A stretch of 64,000 bases of DNA from Cryomorpha sp963836915. GTDB lineage: Bacteria > Bacteroidota > Bacteroidia > Flavobacteriales_D > Cryomorphaceae. This document shows, piece after piece, positions 18,144 through 27,022 of the stretch. Both the position numbers and the translations under genes were made by a program. Positions within the stretch are counted from its first letter, which is position 1; each line of letters starts with the position of its first letter. The stretch lies in contig CAWILH010000002.1 in assembly GCA_963836915.1 (NCBI GenBank), forward strand, positions 496,001-560,000, read 5' to 3'. The notes below the pieces were generated by a model that saw nothing but the letters and a program-made list of their open reading frames with translations, was not told where the DNA came from and did no database searches.

Positions 18144-18666
18144 TCAGTTAAGTGTTCTAGAAGTTAAGTATTGGCAGGGAGAGACGAGCCGTGAAGAAGA
18201 GCAAACCCTTGCTCTTGCGGCGCGCTCTGATGCAGTAGGTCTGAGCTCAGCGCTCATCCAATTAATGGCAAATACTGAGCTCGGCAAGTCAGAATACCTT
18301 CCCGAAGAGTACAATGCTAATTTTTGGGAAATAGTCAAAAAAGAACCCGCTCAAGACACAGAGCCCCATTTCACATTCAATTCTTTCTTGCGATATGCCG
18401 CCGCTGCTGTGCTGCTCATTGCGCTTGGGCTTTCACTATTCACCTTTATTATGGGTCATACGGAAACCGATGTGGCTGGTGAGCTGGCCACGGTTTCTGC
18501 CGCAGATACCTACCAAGATCCACAAGAAGCTTTTAATCAGACCCGTGATGCCCTTCTCTTTGCCGCTCAAAAGCTGAATAGAGCTAAAAAGCCTGTGGCT
18601 GAATTAGGGAAATTTCACGAGACCGAGCTACAAATTAAGAATTCTAATTTGGCTTTAAGCAAATGA
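18133..18666 (+). CDS. Putative membrane anti-sigma factor
   Basis: 177 residues. There is a cytosolic N-terminal part (about 1-80, EVKYWQGETSREEEQTL) and one strong transmembrane helix (about 90-112: YAAAAVLLIALGLSLFTFIM). A short periplasmic part ends in hydrophilic helices with FAAQKLNRAK. The position (overlapping the ECF sigma gene) and topology fit an anti-sigma factor. No HxxxCxxC zinc motif is present. The assignment is therefore from context, not from a recognisable domain. It overlaps the next DUF4252 gene by 4 bases (ATGA). Confidence 0.7.
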   Translation: MDSNQLSVLEVKYWQGETSREEEQTLALAARSDAVGLSSALIQLMANTELGKSEYLPEEYNANFWEIVKKEPAQDTEPHFTFNSFLRYAAAAVLLIALGLSLFTFIMGHTETDVAGELATVSAADTYQDPQEAFNQTRDALLFAAQKLNRAKKPVAELGKFHETELQIKNSNLALSK

Positions 18667-19223
18667 CAAAATGTAAAATGAAACGAATGAGATTCCAATT
18701 ATTTCTAGTACTTGCGCTCATCAATGGAATGGCTCAACTTGCCAATGCGCAAGATGCCATTACCACATGCTTCAAGGAGTACGCCGATGATCCCAATTAT
18801 ACATCCATAGTGGTGTCGAGCAAGATGTTTGAGCTTTTTGCCAATATTAAAGGCGATGATGCGGAGAGCAAGGCTGTGAAAGATGTGATAAAGGGGCTAT
18901 CTGGAATTCGTATTCTGGTGTACGATGGAGATGATAACACAAAACCGGCGCATAATTTTAAAAGTGCCGTAGGTAAGGTAAGTTCGGCATATGAAGTGCT
19001 CATGAGTGTGGACGAACAGAACGAAAAAATACGATTTTATGTGCGCGAGAAAGCCGATAAAATTGAAGAGCTGCTCATGATCGTGGCTGGGCAAGATCAT
19101 TTATTTTTGATGAGTCTCACCGGAAATATCGACCTTGCCAAGATTTCAAGCCTGAGCAAGAATATGAATATTGGTGGAATGGAATACTTAGAGAATTTAG
19201 ATGAGAAGAATAAGAATAAGTAG
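18663..19223 (+). CDS. DUF4252 exported protein
   Basis: 186 residues with a signal peptide (LFLVLALINGMAQLANAQ). The DUF4252 core is recognisable: CFKEYADDPNYTSIVVSSKMFEL, KGLSGIRILVYDGDD and LFLMSLTGNIDLAKISSLSKNM. The C-terminus is short and lysine-rich with no T9SS tag, so the protein is expected to be periplasmic. It overlaps both neighbours and is a paralogue of the first and fifth genes of the operon. Function unknown. Confidence 0.85.
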   Translation: MTKCKMKRMRFQLFLVLALINGMAQLANAQDAITTCFKEYADDPNYTSIVVSSKMFELFANIKGDDAESKAVKDVIKGLSGIRILVYDGDDNTKPAHNFKSAVGKVSSAYEVLMSVDEQNEKIRFYVREKADKIEELLMIVAGQDHLFLMSLTGNIDLAKISSLSKNMNIGGMEYLENLDEKNKNK

Positions 19224-19779
19224 CATTGTCATCTTACTTATCGCCGTTTTGTGCATTTCTTGCGGTAGAAAAAATGCTGAGAGTACGGCACTTACAGAAT
19301 ATTTAGCTACTGCTCCGGACAATGTGCGCACACTCTATTTTTATCCCAGCACGATACGGATGCTGGCCGGAATGCTAGGCGATGAAACAGGAGCTTCTCT
19401 AAACGAGATCAAACGCGGACGGCTGTCGCTCACTTTTGGTGGCGGAGATACAGATTTTCAGAACAGTTTTGATCCGCTGAAGACAGCTATTGATGACGAC
19501 GGGTTTACATCGATCATGAAGCTAAATGCTCCTGATGGTAAGATTGACATTTTCTATCGGGAAGAACCCGAAGATGGGTACCTGCTTTTTATTGATCAAG
19601 AAGGTTCTACTTTCATTCTCGAAATCACAGGTGAAATAAGTATGCAGACCATACAGCAACTTTCCACCCTTGATATGGGAAGAGCGATGGGACTGCTCAA
19701 TATTCAATTTGGCGGGACGCCCAATGACAGTATCCCAGAAAATGATGGTTCACTCATCAAAGATCCTAATCCACAATGA
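19201..19779 (+). CDS. DUF4252-like lipoprotein
   Basis: 192 residues. The signal sequence ends in a lipobox (VLCISCG), so a lipid-anchored protein is predicted. The body keeps the spacing of the DUF4252 family (LSLTFGGGDTDF, SIMKLNAPDGKIDIFYREE, FILEITGEISMQTIQQLS) with weak identity. It overlaps the upstream DUF4252 gene by 23 bases and the ABC ATPase gene by 4. The third DUF4252-type product of the operon; each of the three has a different predicted destination (secreted, periplasmic, lipid-anchored). Confidence 0.75.
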   Translation: MRRIRISSIVILLIAVLCISCGRKNAESTALTEYLATAPDNVRTLYFYPSTIRMLAGMLGDETGASLNEIKRGRLSLTFGGGDTDFQNSFDPLKTAIDDDGFTSIMKLNAPDGKIDIFYREEPEDGYLLFIDQEGSTFILEITGEISMQTIQQLSTLDMGRAMGLLNIQFGGTPNDSIPENDGSLIKDPNPQ

Positions 19780-20678
19780 ATAGCATCCTGGAAATAAACC
19801 AGCTCTCGAAAAGGTTCGGTAAAACACTAGCCGTAGACCAGTTGAGCATGACGGTACCAAAAGGTGCTGTATTTGGGATATTGGGGCCGAATGGAAGCGG
19901 GAAGTCAACAACGCTCGGTATGGTGCTTGGCGCAATCAATCCAACAGGTGGAGAGTTCCTGTGGTTTGGAGCCAAACAAAACCATACTGCCCGAAAACGG
20001 ATCGGGGCGATTTTGGAAGCCCCTTCCTTCTATCATTATCTAAATGCCGATGAGAATCTACGTGTGGTGGCCAACATAAAAGGCGTATCGGCGGAGCGTA
20101 TAGACCCAGTGCTGGCCAGGGTAGGGCTGCTTGCGCGAAAAAAAGACGCTTTCAAAACCTATTCCTTAGGAATGAAGCAGAGATTGGCCATTGCATCTGC
20201 GCTACTCGCAGATCCAGAAGTCATGATTTTAGATGAGCCTACCAATGGTCTTGACCCGCAAGGTATTGCCGAGATTCGAGACCTTGTTCAAGCATTTGCC
20301 GCCGAAGGCAGGACCGTTATAATCGCCAGTCACTTACTTGATGAAGTCCAGCGGATATGTACCGACTTCGCGGTACTGCGCTTTGGCAAATTGATCTTTC
20401 AAGGGAGGGTGGATGAATTGAACCAAAGCTCCAGCCAACTCGAAATCTCAGCAACGGACAAAGGCAATCTGGAGCTTGCGCTCAACAAGTCAAATCATGT
20501 AGAGTCGTTATCGAAGCAGGGCGATGGATTTGCAATCAGCCTAAAGCCGGGAAACGCTATAGCAGCTTTTCATACCGATCTCATAGCTCAGGGCATCGTA
20601 CTTACCAAGCTTCAGGTGAATACTAAAACATTGGAGTCGAAGTTTTTGGAAATCTTAAAATCCAAACAGAATGGTTAG
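19776..20678 (+). CDS. ABC transporter ATP-binding protein (ABC-2 type exporter)
   Basis: 300 residues. Walker A GPNGSGKST, signature YSLGMKQRLAIASALL, Walker B VMILDEPTNGLDPQG and the H-loop ASHLL are all intact. The roughly 85-residue C-terminal extension after the nucleotide-binding domain is typical of the CcmA/drug or lantibiotic exporter class. It overlaps the DUF4252 lipoprotein gene and the permease gene, so the pair belongs to the sigma operon. The substrate is not identifiable. Confidence 0.95.
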   Translation: MNSILEINQLSKRFGKTLAVDQLSMTVPKGAVFGILGPNGSGKSTTLGMVLGAINPTGGEFLWFGAKQNHTARKRIGAILEAPSFYHYLNADENLRVVANIKGVSAERIDPVLARVGLLARKKDAFKTYSLGMKQRLAIASALLADPEVMILDEPTNGLDPQGIAEIRDLVQAFAAEGRTVIIASHLLDEVQRICTDFAVLRFGKLIFQGRVDELNQSSSQLEISATDKGNLELALNKSNHVESLSKQGDGFAISLKPGNAIAAFHTDLIAQGIVLTKLQVNTKTLESKFLEILKSKQNG

Positions 20679-21474
20679 GCTTATCCGACTTGAGTATCTG
20701 AAGCTTCGTGCCAATAAGGCATTATGGATTTTGTTGGGGCTTTATCTGGCTTGCCTTATTCTCGTGTTTTTCTTGGGAGGCATTGTTTTGAAGCTCTTGG
20801 CTGCAAGCGGTATGGAGTATGAAGGCTTAGACCCTACCATGCTGCCCATTTACGATTTTGAAGATATTTGGCATAATTTCACATGGCTAGGGTCTTTCTT
20901 TAAATTGTTTCCGGCTTTCTTGATTATCATTTCCATTTGCAATGAGTTCAGTTTTAAAACCCATCGCCAGAATGTGATAGACGGTTTATCACGGATGGAA
21001 TTTATTCTCTCCAAGCTTTTATTCTCTGTTTTTCTGGCGCTGGTGTCTACCGGTGTGATTTTTGTCCTAAGCTGTATTTTAGGGGGTATGAATGCTTCTG
21101 CCAAAACTTTTGAAGCTTTCACCTACGGAATCCATTTCTTGGGACTTCATTTTTTTCAGCTTTTCCTATACTTTTTATTCGTGCTTTTCGTAGCGCTATT
21201 GATACGCAAGTCGGCCATAACGATCGTGCTGGTGATACTCTATACCTTGCTTATCGAACCCATTTTAGCGGGAGCCTTAGGATTTTGGGTCCCGCATATC
21301 TCCAGCTTATTTCCATTGAATGCCATAGATAACTTGATCGTTTTTCCCTTCAAGCGCTACATCTTTATGAACACCCCTGAGTACGTTACGGCAAAGACCT
21401 TTATGATCGCTGGCGGGTGGGGAATGATTTTCGCATCGGGAATCTACTATCAATTAAAGAAGCGCGACTTCTAG
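20671..21474 (+). CDS. ABC-2 type permease
   Basis: 267 residues with about six hydrophobic helices, including IVFFLGGIVLKLLAA-like, SVFLALVSTGVIFVLS and FLYFLFVLFVALLI segments. It carries the cytoplasmic motif FSFKTHRQNVIDGLSR, typical of ABC-2 permeases next to the first helix pair. It overlaps the ATPase gene by 8 bases and is the last gene of the operon. Its stop overlaps the convergent DUF2452 gene by 4 bases. Confidence 0.9.
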   Translation: MVRLIRLEYLKLRANKALWILLGLYLACLILVFFLGGIVLKLLAASGMEYEGLDPTMLPIYDFEDIWHNFTWLGSFFKLFPAFLIIISICNEFSFKTHRQNVIDGLSRMEFILSKLLFSVFLALVSTGVIFVLSCILGGMNASAKTFEAFTYGIHFLGLHFFQLFLYFLFVLFVALLIRKSAITIVLVILYTLLIEPILAGALGFWVPHISSLFPLNAIDNLIVFPFKRYIFMNTPEYVTAKTFMIAGGWGMIFASGIYYQLKKRDF

Positions 21475-21923
21475 AATTCTGTGCTCACCACATCCCAAGT
21501 TCTATCGGCTAGCAAGCGCACAGTGGCCACAAAATGCTTGAAAGGTATTCTCATACCCCATTCCTTCGGGCCTACCATTGAAAGCACAAAGTGATCTTCT
21601 TCACGGGCATAGAGATGATAGGTTTCGCCTACCAAAGGGTCGAAGCTCATGCTGGCACTGTACACTGCCTTTGAAGTCTGTACCCGCTCTTTTATCGCTT
21701 CGGCCTGTCGAGCGAGAAGGGCTATCTGCTCTTTTATTTGATCCATCTGCCGGGTACACTGCTCTTCCATTGCTGTGAGCGATCGGCTTTTTATTACGCC
21801 TTCTTCATTGGGTGCAAAGGCAGGACTTCCTATAGAATGCGGATAAGGCAAGAATCCGGGGTTTTCTGCTACTAAGTCCTTATCTATGGGATTGATAAAT
21901 CCTTCGTCCTTTTCTGTACTCAT
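21471..21923 (-). CDS. DUF2452 family protein
   Basis: 150 residues, soluble, no export signal. The family is recognised from FINPIDKDLVAENPGFLPYPH and SIGSPAFAPNEEG, with the C-terminal VGETYHLYAREEDHFVLSM, GPKEWG and ADRTWDVV. The middle is a short helix with a Gln- and Ala-rich heptad pattern. Function unknown. It is convergent with the ABC operon. Confidence 0.85.
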   Translation of the reverse strand: MSTEKDEGFINPIDKDLVAENPGFLPYPHSIGSPAFAPNEEGVIKSRSLTAMEEQCTRQMDQIKEQIALLARQAEAIKERVQTSKAVYSASMSFDPLVGETYHLYAREEDHFVLSMVGPKEWGMRIPFKHFVATVRLLADRTWDVVSTEF

Positions 21924-22298
21924 AGTTTTTCTAATATCTTTCTATGACGCGAATATCGAAGAATTGTTTGTGATATGCTCACAGCGCTAGACACCTATCA
22001 GCGTTTCTTACCCGATAAAGGCGTGATCTGCTTTATCCGTGTTTACAAAAATTCAATAGAAATTGTTTAGGGATATCAATTTATGCGTACAAGAGTAAAC
22101 ATACGGCCGATTGACAATCTGCTTTGACGTTACAAATGTATCGGTCATGAACTCACTCGTTAAATAATTCATAACTACTTGTAATATAAATAAAAAAGAC
22201 AATCACTTAAAACTTTACTTTACTTTTTATGCAAGATTCCGAAAGATTTAGACCTTTGTGCTCAGGACAGGTAGTATGGCATATTTACAAATGTATAG
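21924..22298. other. 375-base intergenic region between DUF2452 and the XRE gene
   Basis: AT-rich and non-coding in both directions. It contains one short inverted repeat, GATAAAG (22014-22020) with CTTTATC (22031-22037). It must hold divergent promoters for the DUF2452 and XRE genes, but no perfect TAnnTTTG box was found close to either start. Confidence 0.4.
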
Positions 22299-22685
22299 AT
22301 GGAAATTAAGGATCGAATAGCTACAGTGATGCATGTAAATAAGTTGACGGCGTCTGCATTTGCGGAAGCCCTTGACGTGCAACGATCGAATATCTCTCAC
22401 ATTCTGAACGGACGAAATAAGCCATCCTTGGATTTCATAGAAAAAATGCTGTATAGGTTTCCGCGGGTCGATGCTAAATGGCTCATCACCGGAGAAGCTC
22501 CGAAAAACGAAACCGCTGCGAAGGAGCCAGGGATAAAAGGTCCAGCACTAGTAGAGCCGGAGATCAAAGATGCTGCAAGTTCAAAAAAGGGTGCAGGCAA
22601 TAGTGGTGGAACCAGAAAGTCTGTCGAGAAGGTTGTGGTATTTTATGCAGACCGTACCTTTGATATTTATTTTCCAAATATTTGA
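22299..22685 (+). CDS. XRE-family helix-turn-helix regulator
   Basis: 128 residues. The N-terminal HTH (about 5-60) reads DRIATVMHVNKLTASAFAEALDV, then QRSNISHILNGRNKPSLDFIEKML, typical of the lambda-repressor fold (PF01381). The C-terminal half is low complexity, followed by a conserved-looking tail (VEKVVVFYADRTFDIYFPN). The stop is 1 base before the GmhB-type gene, so the two are probably cotranscribed. The target is unknown. Confidence 0.88.
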   Translation: MEIKDRIATVMHVNKLTASAFAEALDVQRSNISHILNGRNKPSLDFIEKMLYRFPRVDAKWLITGEAPKNETAAKEPGIKGPALVEPEIKDAASSKKGAGNSGGTRKSVEKVVVFYADRTFDIYFPNI

Positions 22686-22686
22686 A

Positions 22687-23163
22687 ATGAAAGCAATTTT
22701 CTTAGACCGCGACGGAGTGATCAATCATGATCCCGGTGACTATACCGCTCGTATAGAAGACTTCACCATCCTGCCTGGTGTCATTGACACGCTCAAGGCT
22801 TGGACTGAGCAGGGCTATGCCATAATAGTCATTACCAATCAGGGCGGTATTGCAAAGGGGAAGTATAGGCTTGCCGATTTTTATGAGATTGATGGGTTTA
22901 TGAAGAAAACCTTTTTGGCGGCCGGGATCAATTATCTAGCTACTTATTTCTGTCCGCATCACGATGCGGTAAGTCACTGCTTATGCCGTAAGCCCCACCC
23001 GGGAATGATAGAAAAAGCCGCAGCTATGCACAGCATTGACAAGTCTGCATCAATGATGATCGGCGATAAGTGGCGCGATGTTGAAGCAGCAGAAAGTGCC
23101 GGCGTCCGCGGAATCAAAATTGACGTCAATCAAAATCTCGGTGAAATCTCCCTTCTCGCCTGA
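22687..23163 (+). CDS. D-glycero-D-manno-heptose-1,7-bisphosphate 7-phosphatase family HAD hydrolase
   Basis: 158 residues from the ATG at 22687. A longer in-frame reading from 22570 would overlap the XRE gene. The HAD motif I is FLDRDGVINHD, motif II ITNQGGIAKG, and motif III/IV KPHPGM with MIGDKWRDVEAA. The GmhB zinc ligands are visible as CPHH followed by CLCRKP. In the family it removes the C7 phosphate in ADP-heptose or GDP-heptose synthesis for LPS or surface glycans. No other heptose genes are adjacent. Confidence 0.9.
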   Translation: MKAIFLDRDGVINHDPGDYTARIEDFTILPGVIDTLKAWTEQGYAIIVITNQGGIAKGKYRLADFYEIDGFMKKTFLAAGINYLATYFCPHHDAVSHCLCRKPHPGMIEKAAAMHSIDKSASMMIGDKWRDVEAAESAGVRGIKIDVNQNLGEISLLA

Positions 23164-23206
23164 CTCTATGGTAGGGCACGAGCCAGCTGGCACAGTAGAA
23201 ATTCAC

Positions 23207-25450
23207 TCAGCGGATAAGGTTTACAATACCACTGCCGGTCTCAATGGACTCATCTCTGAAGGTAGCTTGGTATTCAATCACATACACACCGCTTTCGCAG
23301 TAATACCCATCGTTGATATGATTTCCATTCCACCCATCGTTTAGATTATCGGAATGGAAAACTTCTTTTCCCCAGCGATCGTAGATGTGCAATGTAAATG
23401 TGGCGACCGACTCACCTTGTGGTCTAAAAATATCATTGAGGCCATCGGCATCTGGTGTAAAACTATTGGGAATAAAGATTGAGTTATTGCATTTTTCATC
23501 TACCACCAAGACCCGATTCGTTTTTCTTCCGCAGGCATTTTCTGCTTCGGCAAGATGATAGCCTTCAGTACTTACGTTGACGAGGTATTCGTCGGTATTC
23601 AGCGTCGGGTAGATGATGCGACCATCCCACGTAAGCTCGCCATTCGTTCGGATAAGGATTTCAACGGCTTCATCATCACATTTCAAAATCCGCTCCGCAA
23701 CATTCAGCCTCGGCTCGGCAGAAAAATAAATGGGGTGTGTGGCTAGAGCGGTGCACGGAGAGTTATCAAGAGACGCTACCACCGAATACTGACCGGCAAC
23801 GGCTACATCGATGGACTCGCTGGTGCTGCCATCGCCCCATAGATAGCTATCGCCGCCAGTGGCGCTGATCGTAGTGGTTTCTCCCGAGCACATTTCAAAT
23901 ATGCCCATTATGCTTGGGTTCGGCCTTTCCAGAAAAGTTACTGAGACAGTATCTGCGCTGGTGCATCCATTCAAGTCTGCCATAGCCCAATAATCTCCAG
24001 GTTCTGTTACGTTTATGGCATTTGCGGAGCTCCCCGTGCTCCAAGTAATATTCGCTCCATTCAGCTGGGTGTTTATCGAGATGGATTCTCCATCACACGC
24101 CTCCCGATCTGCCCCAAGGGAGAAGTTGGGCACGGCCTCCACAAGAACGGCGAGTTCATACGTTAATGAGCAATTGCCTGAAATAGCTTCTAGCTGGTAG
24201 GTTCCGCCAAGATCAAAAACTTTAACATTAGCATCGTCTCCATCGCTCCATAAGAATTCGTAAGGATACTCCGACAGATCTATTGTGTAAGTTTCGCCAT
24301 CACATAGCGAAGTATTGGCCGTCCAGTCCAACTCGGGTGCGGGATTGATCTGAACCAAGACTTCATCGCTGGCTTCACATTCTCCTTCTGTGACCGTCAC
24401 ACTATAAGCATCCGTAGCGATTGGAATAATTTCGGTTCCAGTGTCTCCGGTAGACCAAAGCACATCATCAAAACCTGTGGGCACGCTCAGAGAAAATTCT
24501 TCACCTTCGCAAAACTCCAAATCTGCCCCCAGATCTACCTGCGGGTCGAATACGGTAACCGTAGTGCTTTCGCTTTGCACGGTTTCACAAAGGTCGGCAT
24601 AGCTTACTGTAAATTCTGTTGTTTCGGTAACGGTGGCGACAGGGGTATTTGAGAAGGGATCATCCAAAAATTGAGCGGGTTCCCAAGATATTTGTCCAGA
24701 AGCCGCACCCGAAGATTCAAGCGTTACCTGCTCTCCGGCGCAAATAGCATATCCTTCAGGCACACCCAATATTTGTGGGTCCAGACATACTTTCTGTACG
24801 TTGAATTCGCCACCCGTAGCACTTGTAAAACCCCAATATACATTTGGATCGGAAGTGAATATTGACTGTAGAAGGTTTACTGTGGCTTCTATACGCGGCA
24901 CACAGTCGAACCAAACGCTGAATAGCATGGACTGGCTATTCCAAAAGATGTCTACCACATGGTCTAGCCCATCTTCCACATTGCCGCTTACGCTAGATGC
25001 TGCCACGGGCCCCGCGATATTGTTTGGAGATGTATGATTTACATTTCCATTTTTAATGAGCGCGATATGATCTACAAAAGGATCTCCATTTATATCATTG
25101 GTATATGTGTCAAACTCGACACCTAGGGAAGGAGAAAATCCGGAGAAACCAATACCACTACCAGCCACACCGAGTACATTATTTCCCACCTGCTGCATCA
25201 CGAACACCATTCCATCTGCACCCTGATCATTGCTACCAAGGCCTACCGTAAACTGAAGGTGAAAATCATCATTAAGGTCGATCGTTTCATTATACCAAAT
25301 ACTGCTATTCTGCCACGGTACAGCCCCGGTAAGCACGTAGCAATTATCGTCTATGGCATAGCTATCACCCACGAAAGCGTAGGCCTGACCCATAGAAAAT
25401 AGGGGTGTTAGAAGAAAAAATAAAAGATATTGTATTGATTTCGTGATCAT
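23207..25450 (-). CDS. L-type lectin-domain surface protein with T9SS type B signal
   Basis: 747 residues with a signal peptide (YLLFFLLTPLFSMGQA). The bacterial L-type (legume-like) lectin domain spans about 22-225, with AIDDNCYVLTGAVPWQNSS, ADGMVFVMQQ, GVEFDTYTN and DHIALIKNG. Repeated Ig/PKD-like modules follow, marked by Cys pairs and GTYQLEA or GDYWAMA strands. The type B T9SS domain closes the protein: IFIPNSFTPDADGLNDIFRP, LHIYDRWGKEVF and a terminal GIVNLIR. A carbohydrate-binding adhesin is the likely role. No PorP/SprF gene is adjacent. An exact promoter lies upstream (25464-25493). Confidence 0.93.
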   Translation of the reverse strand: MITKSIQYLLFFLLTPLFSMGQAYAFVGDSYAIDDNCYVLTGAVPWQNSSIWYNETIDLNDDFHLQFTVGLGSNDQGADGMVFVMQQVGNNVLGVAGSGIGFSGFSPSLGVEFDTYTNDINGDPFVDHIALIKNGNVNHTSPNNIAGPVAASSVSGNVEDGLDHVVDIFWNSQSMLFSVWFDCVPRIEATVNLLQSIFTSDPNVYWGFTSATGGEFNVQKVCLDPQILGVPEGYAICAGEQVTLESSGAASGQISWEPAQFLDDPFSNTPVATVTETTEFTVSYADLCETVQSESTTVTVFDPQVDLGADLEFCEGEEFSLSVPTGFDDVLWSTGDTGTEIIPIATDAYSVTVTEGECEASDEVLVQINPAPELDWTANTSLCDGETYTIDLSEYPYEFLWSDGDDANVKVFDLGGTYQLEAISGNCSLTYELAVLVEAVPNFSLGADREACDGESISINTQLNGANITWSTGSSANAINVTEPGDYWAMADLNGCTSADTVSVTFLERPNPSIMGIFEMCSGETTTISATGGDSYLWGDGSTSESIDVAVAGQYSVVASLDNSPCTALATHPIYFSAEPRLNVAERILKCDDEAVEILIRTNGELTWDGRIIYPTLNTDEYLVNVSTEGYHLAEAENACGRKTNRVLVVDEKCNNSIFIPNSFTPDADGLNDIFRPQGESVATFTLHIYDRWGKEVFHSDNLNDGWNGNHINDGYYCESGVYVIEYQATFRDESIETGSGIVNLIR

Positions 25451-25463
25451 CTGCTTGCTTCCG

Positions 25464-25493
25464 CAAATATAAGGTTTACTGCTCTCGTCTCAA
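25464..25493 (-). promoter_or_regulatory. Consensus promoter of the lectin gene
   Basis: The minus strand carries TTG (25493-25491), exactly 19 bases, then TATATTTG (25471-25464), a perfect TAnnTTTG. It ends 14 bases before the ATG at 25450. Confidence 0.75.
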
Positions 25494-25503
25494 GTAAAGC
25501 CAC

Positions 25504-25529
25504 TTAATTAACAGTAATTAAACCTGTTA
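25504..25529. repeat. Overlapping AT-rich dyads between the lectin and haloperoxidase promoters
   Basis: TTAATTA (25504-25510) and TAATTAA (25515-25521) form one dyad. TAACAG (25509-25514) and CTGTTA (25524-25529) form a second dyad overlapping it. The position, just upstream of the lectin -33 element, suits a regulatory protein site. Confidence 0.35.
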
Positions 25530-25583
25530 CGCTTTGATCCTTTTGGTGTATGACGTGCCTCGTTTATTTAGGTCTGACCAAAG

Positions 25584-25614
25584 TTGCAAATCTTTTCGAA
25601 ATAATTTAGATTTG
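25584..25614 (+). promoter_or_regulatory. Promoter candidate of the haloperoxidase-like gene
   Basis: TTG (25584-25586), a 20-base spacer, then TAGATTTG (25607-25614), a perfect -7 match. The ATG is 50 bases further on at 25664. Confidence 0.6.
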
Positions 25615-25663
25615 TCGTCTAGCTGACAAAAGTCAACGACCAATAATCCAATCAATCTAACCA

Positions 25664-27022
25664 ATGAAACAACTAATCATTTTAATCGCAAGTGTCGCCC
25701 TTTTAAGTTCTTGCGTAAGCGACGACGATGCTCCATCAGAGAGCCCAACGACAAGTGCAGCTACCAAATCTTATTCTGGAGAAGTAGTGAACGACTATTT
25801 TAAGCTCCAATGCGACATCGTACGGGAGACTCCCGGATTCGTGCCTACCGTTGCTGCACGATCTTATGGATACTTGGGTATTGCGGTATATGAAGCTGCT
25901 GTGAACGGTATTGCCGGATCACAATCCTTACAAGGACAGGTGCAGGGCATCCCTGCAGGTAGCCTTCCGGCACCCGATCCTGCAGCGGTGTATAATTGGG
26001 CGTTGGCCACCAATGCTGCTGCATCTACCATGATGCGCCACATGTTTGATCTCAACCTTTCGGCCAATGGATCGCAGGAGATCACGAGCATTTCGCTGGA
26101 GTACCAAGCAACATTGTCAGCAGGGGTTCCTGCAGATGTAGTTACCAGATCAGAGCAATATGGAGCAGCCCTCGCCGATGCGCTTTACGAACTCAGCAAA
26201 ACCGATGGTGGGCATGAAGCATATGTTGATCCCTTTCAATTGCCGTTCGAATTGCCTACCGAAGAATATTGCTGGCTACCCACAGGTTCGACCACCACTC
26301 CAGTTACTCCATTTTGGAAGAACAATCGATCCTTTATAGCCGGAATCGCAGACGACACAGAAGTCGAAGCGCCGCTGGCATACTCTACCGATCCTACCAC
26401 CGACTTCTACCAGCAGGCCATGGATGTGTATCAACAAGACCTCAACAATACGGATGAGCAAATCACCATCGCTCAATATTGGGCAGATGACCCATTTGAG
26501 ACTTGCACACCTGCCGGGCATTCATTTAATATCGTACAGCAGCTCTTGCATGAAACGGGGGCTACGCTTGAGAAATCGGTGGTGGCTTATGGCATGACCG
26601 CTATTGCAGAAAATGATGCCTTTATCGCGTGTTGGAAATCAAAGTACGACCATATGTTAATGCGGCCGTATACCTTCATCCGCGCCCATATTGATCCAGC
26701 CTATGAGACGGCCATTGCCACTCCTCCGTTTCCAGCCTATGTTTCGGGTCACTCTGTAGAGGTTGGCGCCAGTACAAAGCTGCTCGTTCATTTGTTTTCA
26801 GATTCTTCGGGCGATTATAATTTCACAGACCTAAGTCAAAATCAATACGGTTTTGCTGCCCGCAGCTACGCTAATTTTTATGAGATGGCCGAAGAGTGCG
26901 CCATTTCCCGATACTACGGTGGTATGCATTATGAGATGGATAATTCGGTAGGCCTTCAGCAGGGGTATGCTATTGGCGATGCTGTTTTAAGTTCTATTAA
27001 CTGGCCACAAAACATAGAATGA
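25664..27022 (+). CDS. Vanadium-dependent haloperoxidase-like/PAP2 lipoprotein
   Basis: 452 residues with a lipobox (LLSSCV). The C-terminal catalytic block of the vanadium haloperoxidase/PAP2 superfamily is intact: CWKSKYDHMLMRPYTF (Lys and Arg), FPAYVSGHSVEVGAS (SGH) and AISRYYGGMHYEMDNS (Arg and His). The N-terminal half is all-helical. Family members bind vanadate and halogenate, or act as acid phosphatases; which applies here is not readable. It is an envelope lipoprotein by prediction. Its stop overlaps the next small lipoprotein gene by 4 bases. Confidence 0.9.
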   Translation: MKQLIILIASVALLSSCVSDDDAPSESPTTSAATKSYSGEVVNDYFKLQCDIVRETPGFVPTVAARSYGYLGIAVYEAAVNGIAGSQSLQGQVQGIPAGSLPAPDPAAVYNWALATNAAASTMMRHMFDLNLSANGSQEITSISLEYQATLSAGVPADVVTRSEQYGAALADALYELSKTDGGHEAYVDPFQLPFELPTEEYCWLPTGSTTTPVTPFWKNNRSFIAGIADDTEVEAPLAYSTDPTTDFYQQAMDVYQQDLNNTDEQITIAQYWADDPFETCTPAGHSFNIVQQLLHETGATLEKSVVAYGMTAIAENDAFIACWKSKYDHMLMRPYTFIRAHIDPAYETAIATPPFPAYVSGHSVEVGASTKLLVHLFSDSSGDYNFTDLSQNQYGFAARSYANFYEMAEECAISRYYGGMHYEMDNSVGLQQGYAIGDAVLSSINWPQNIE

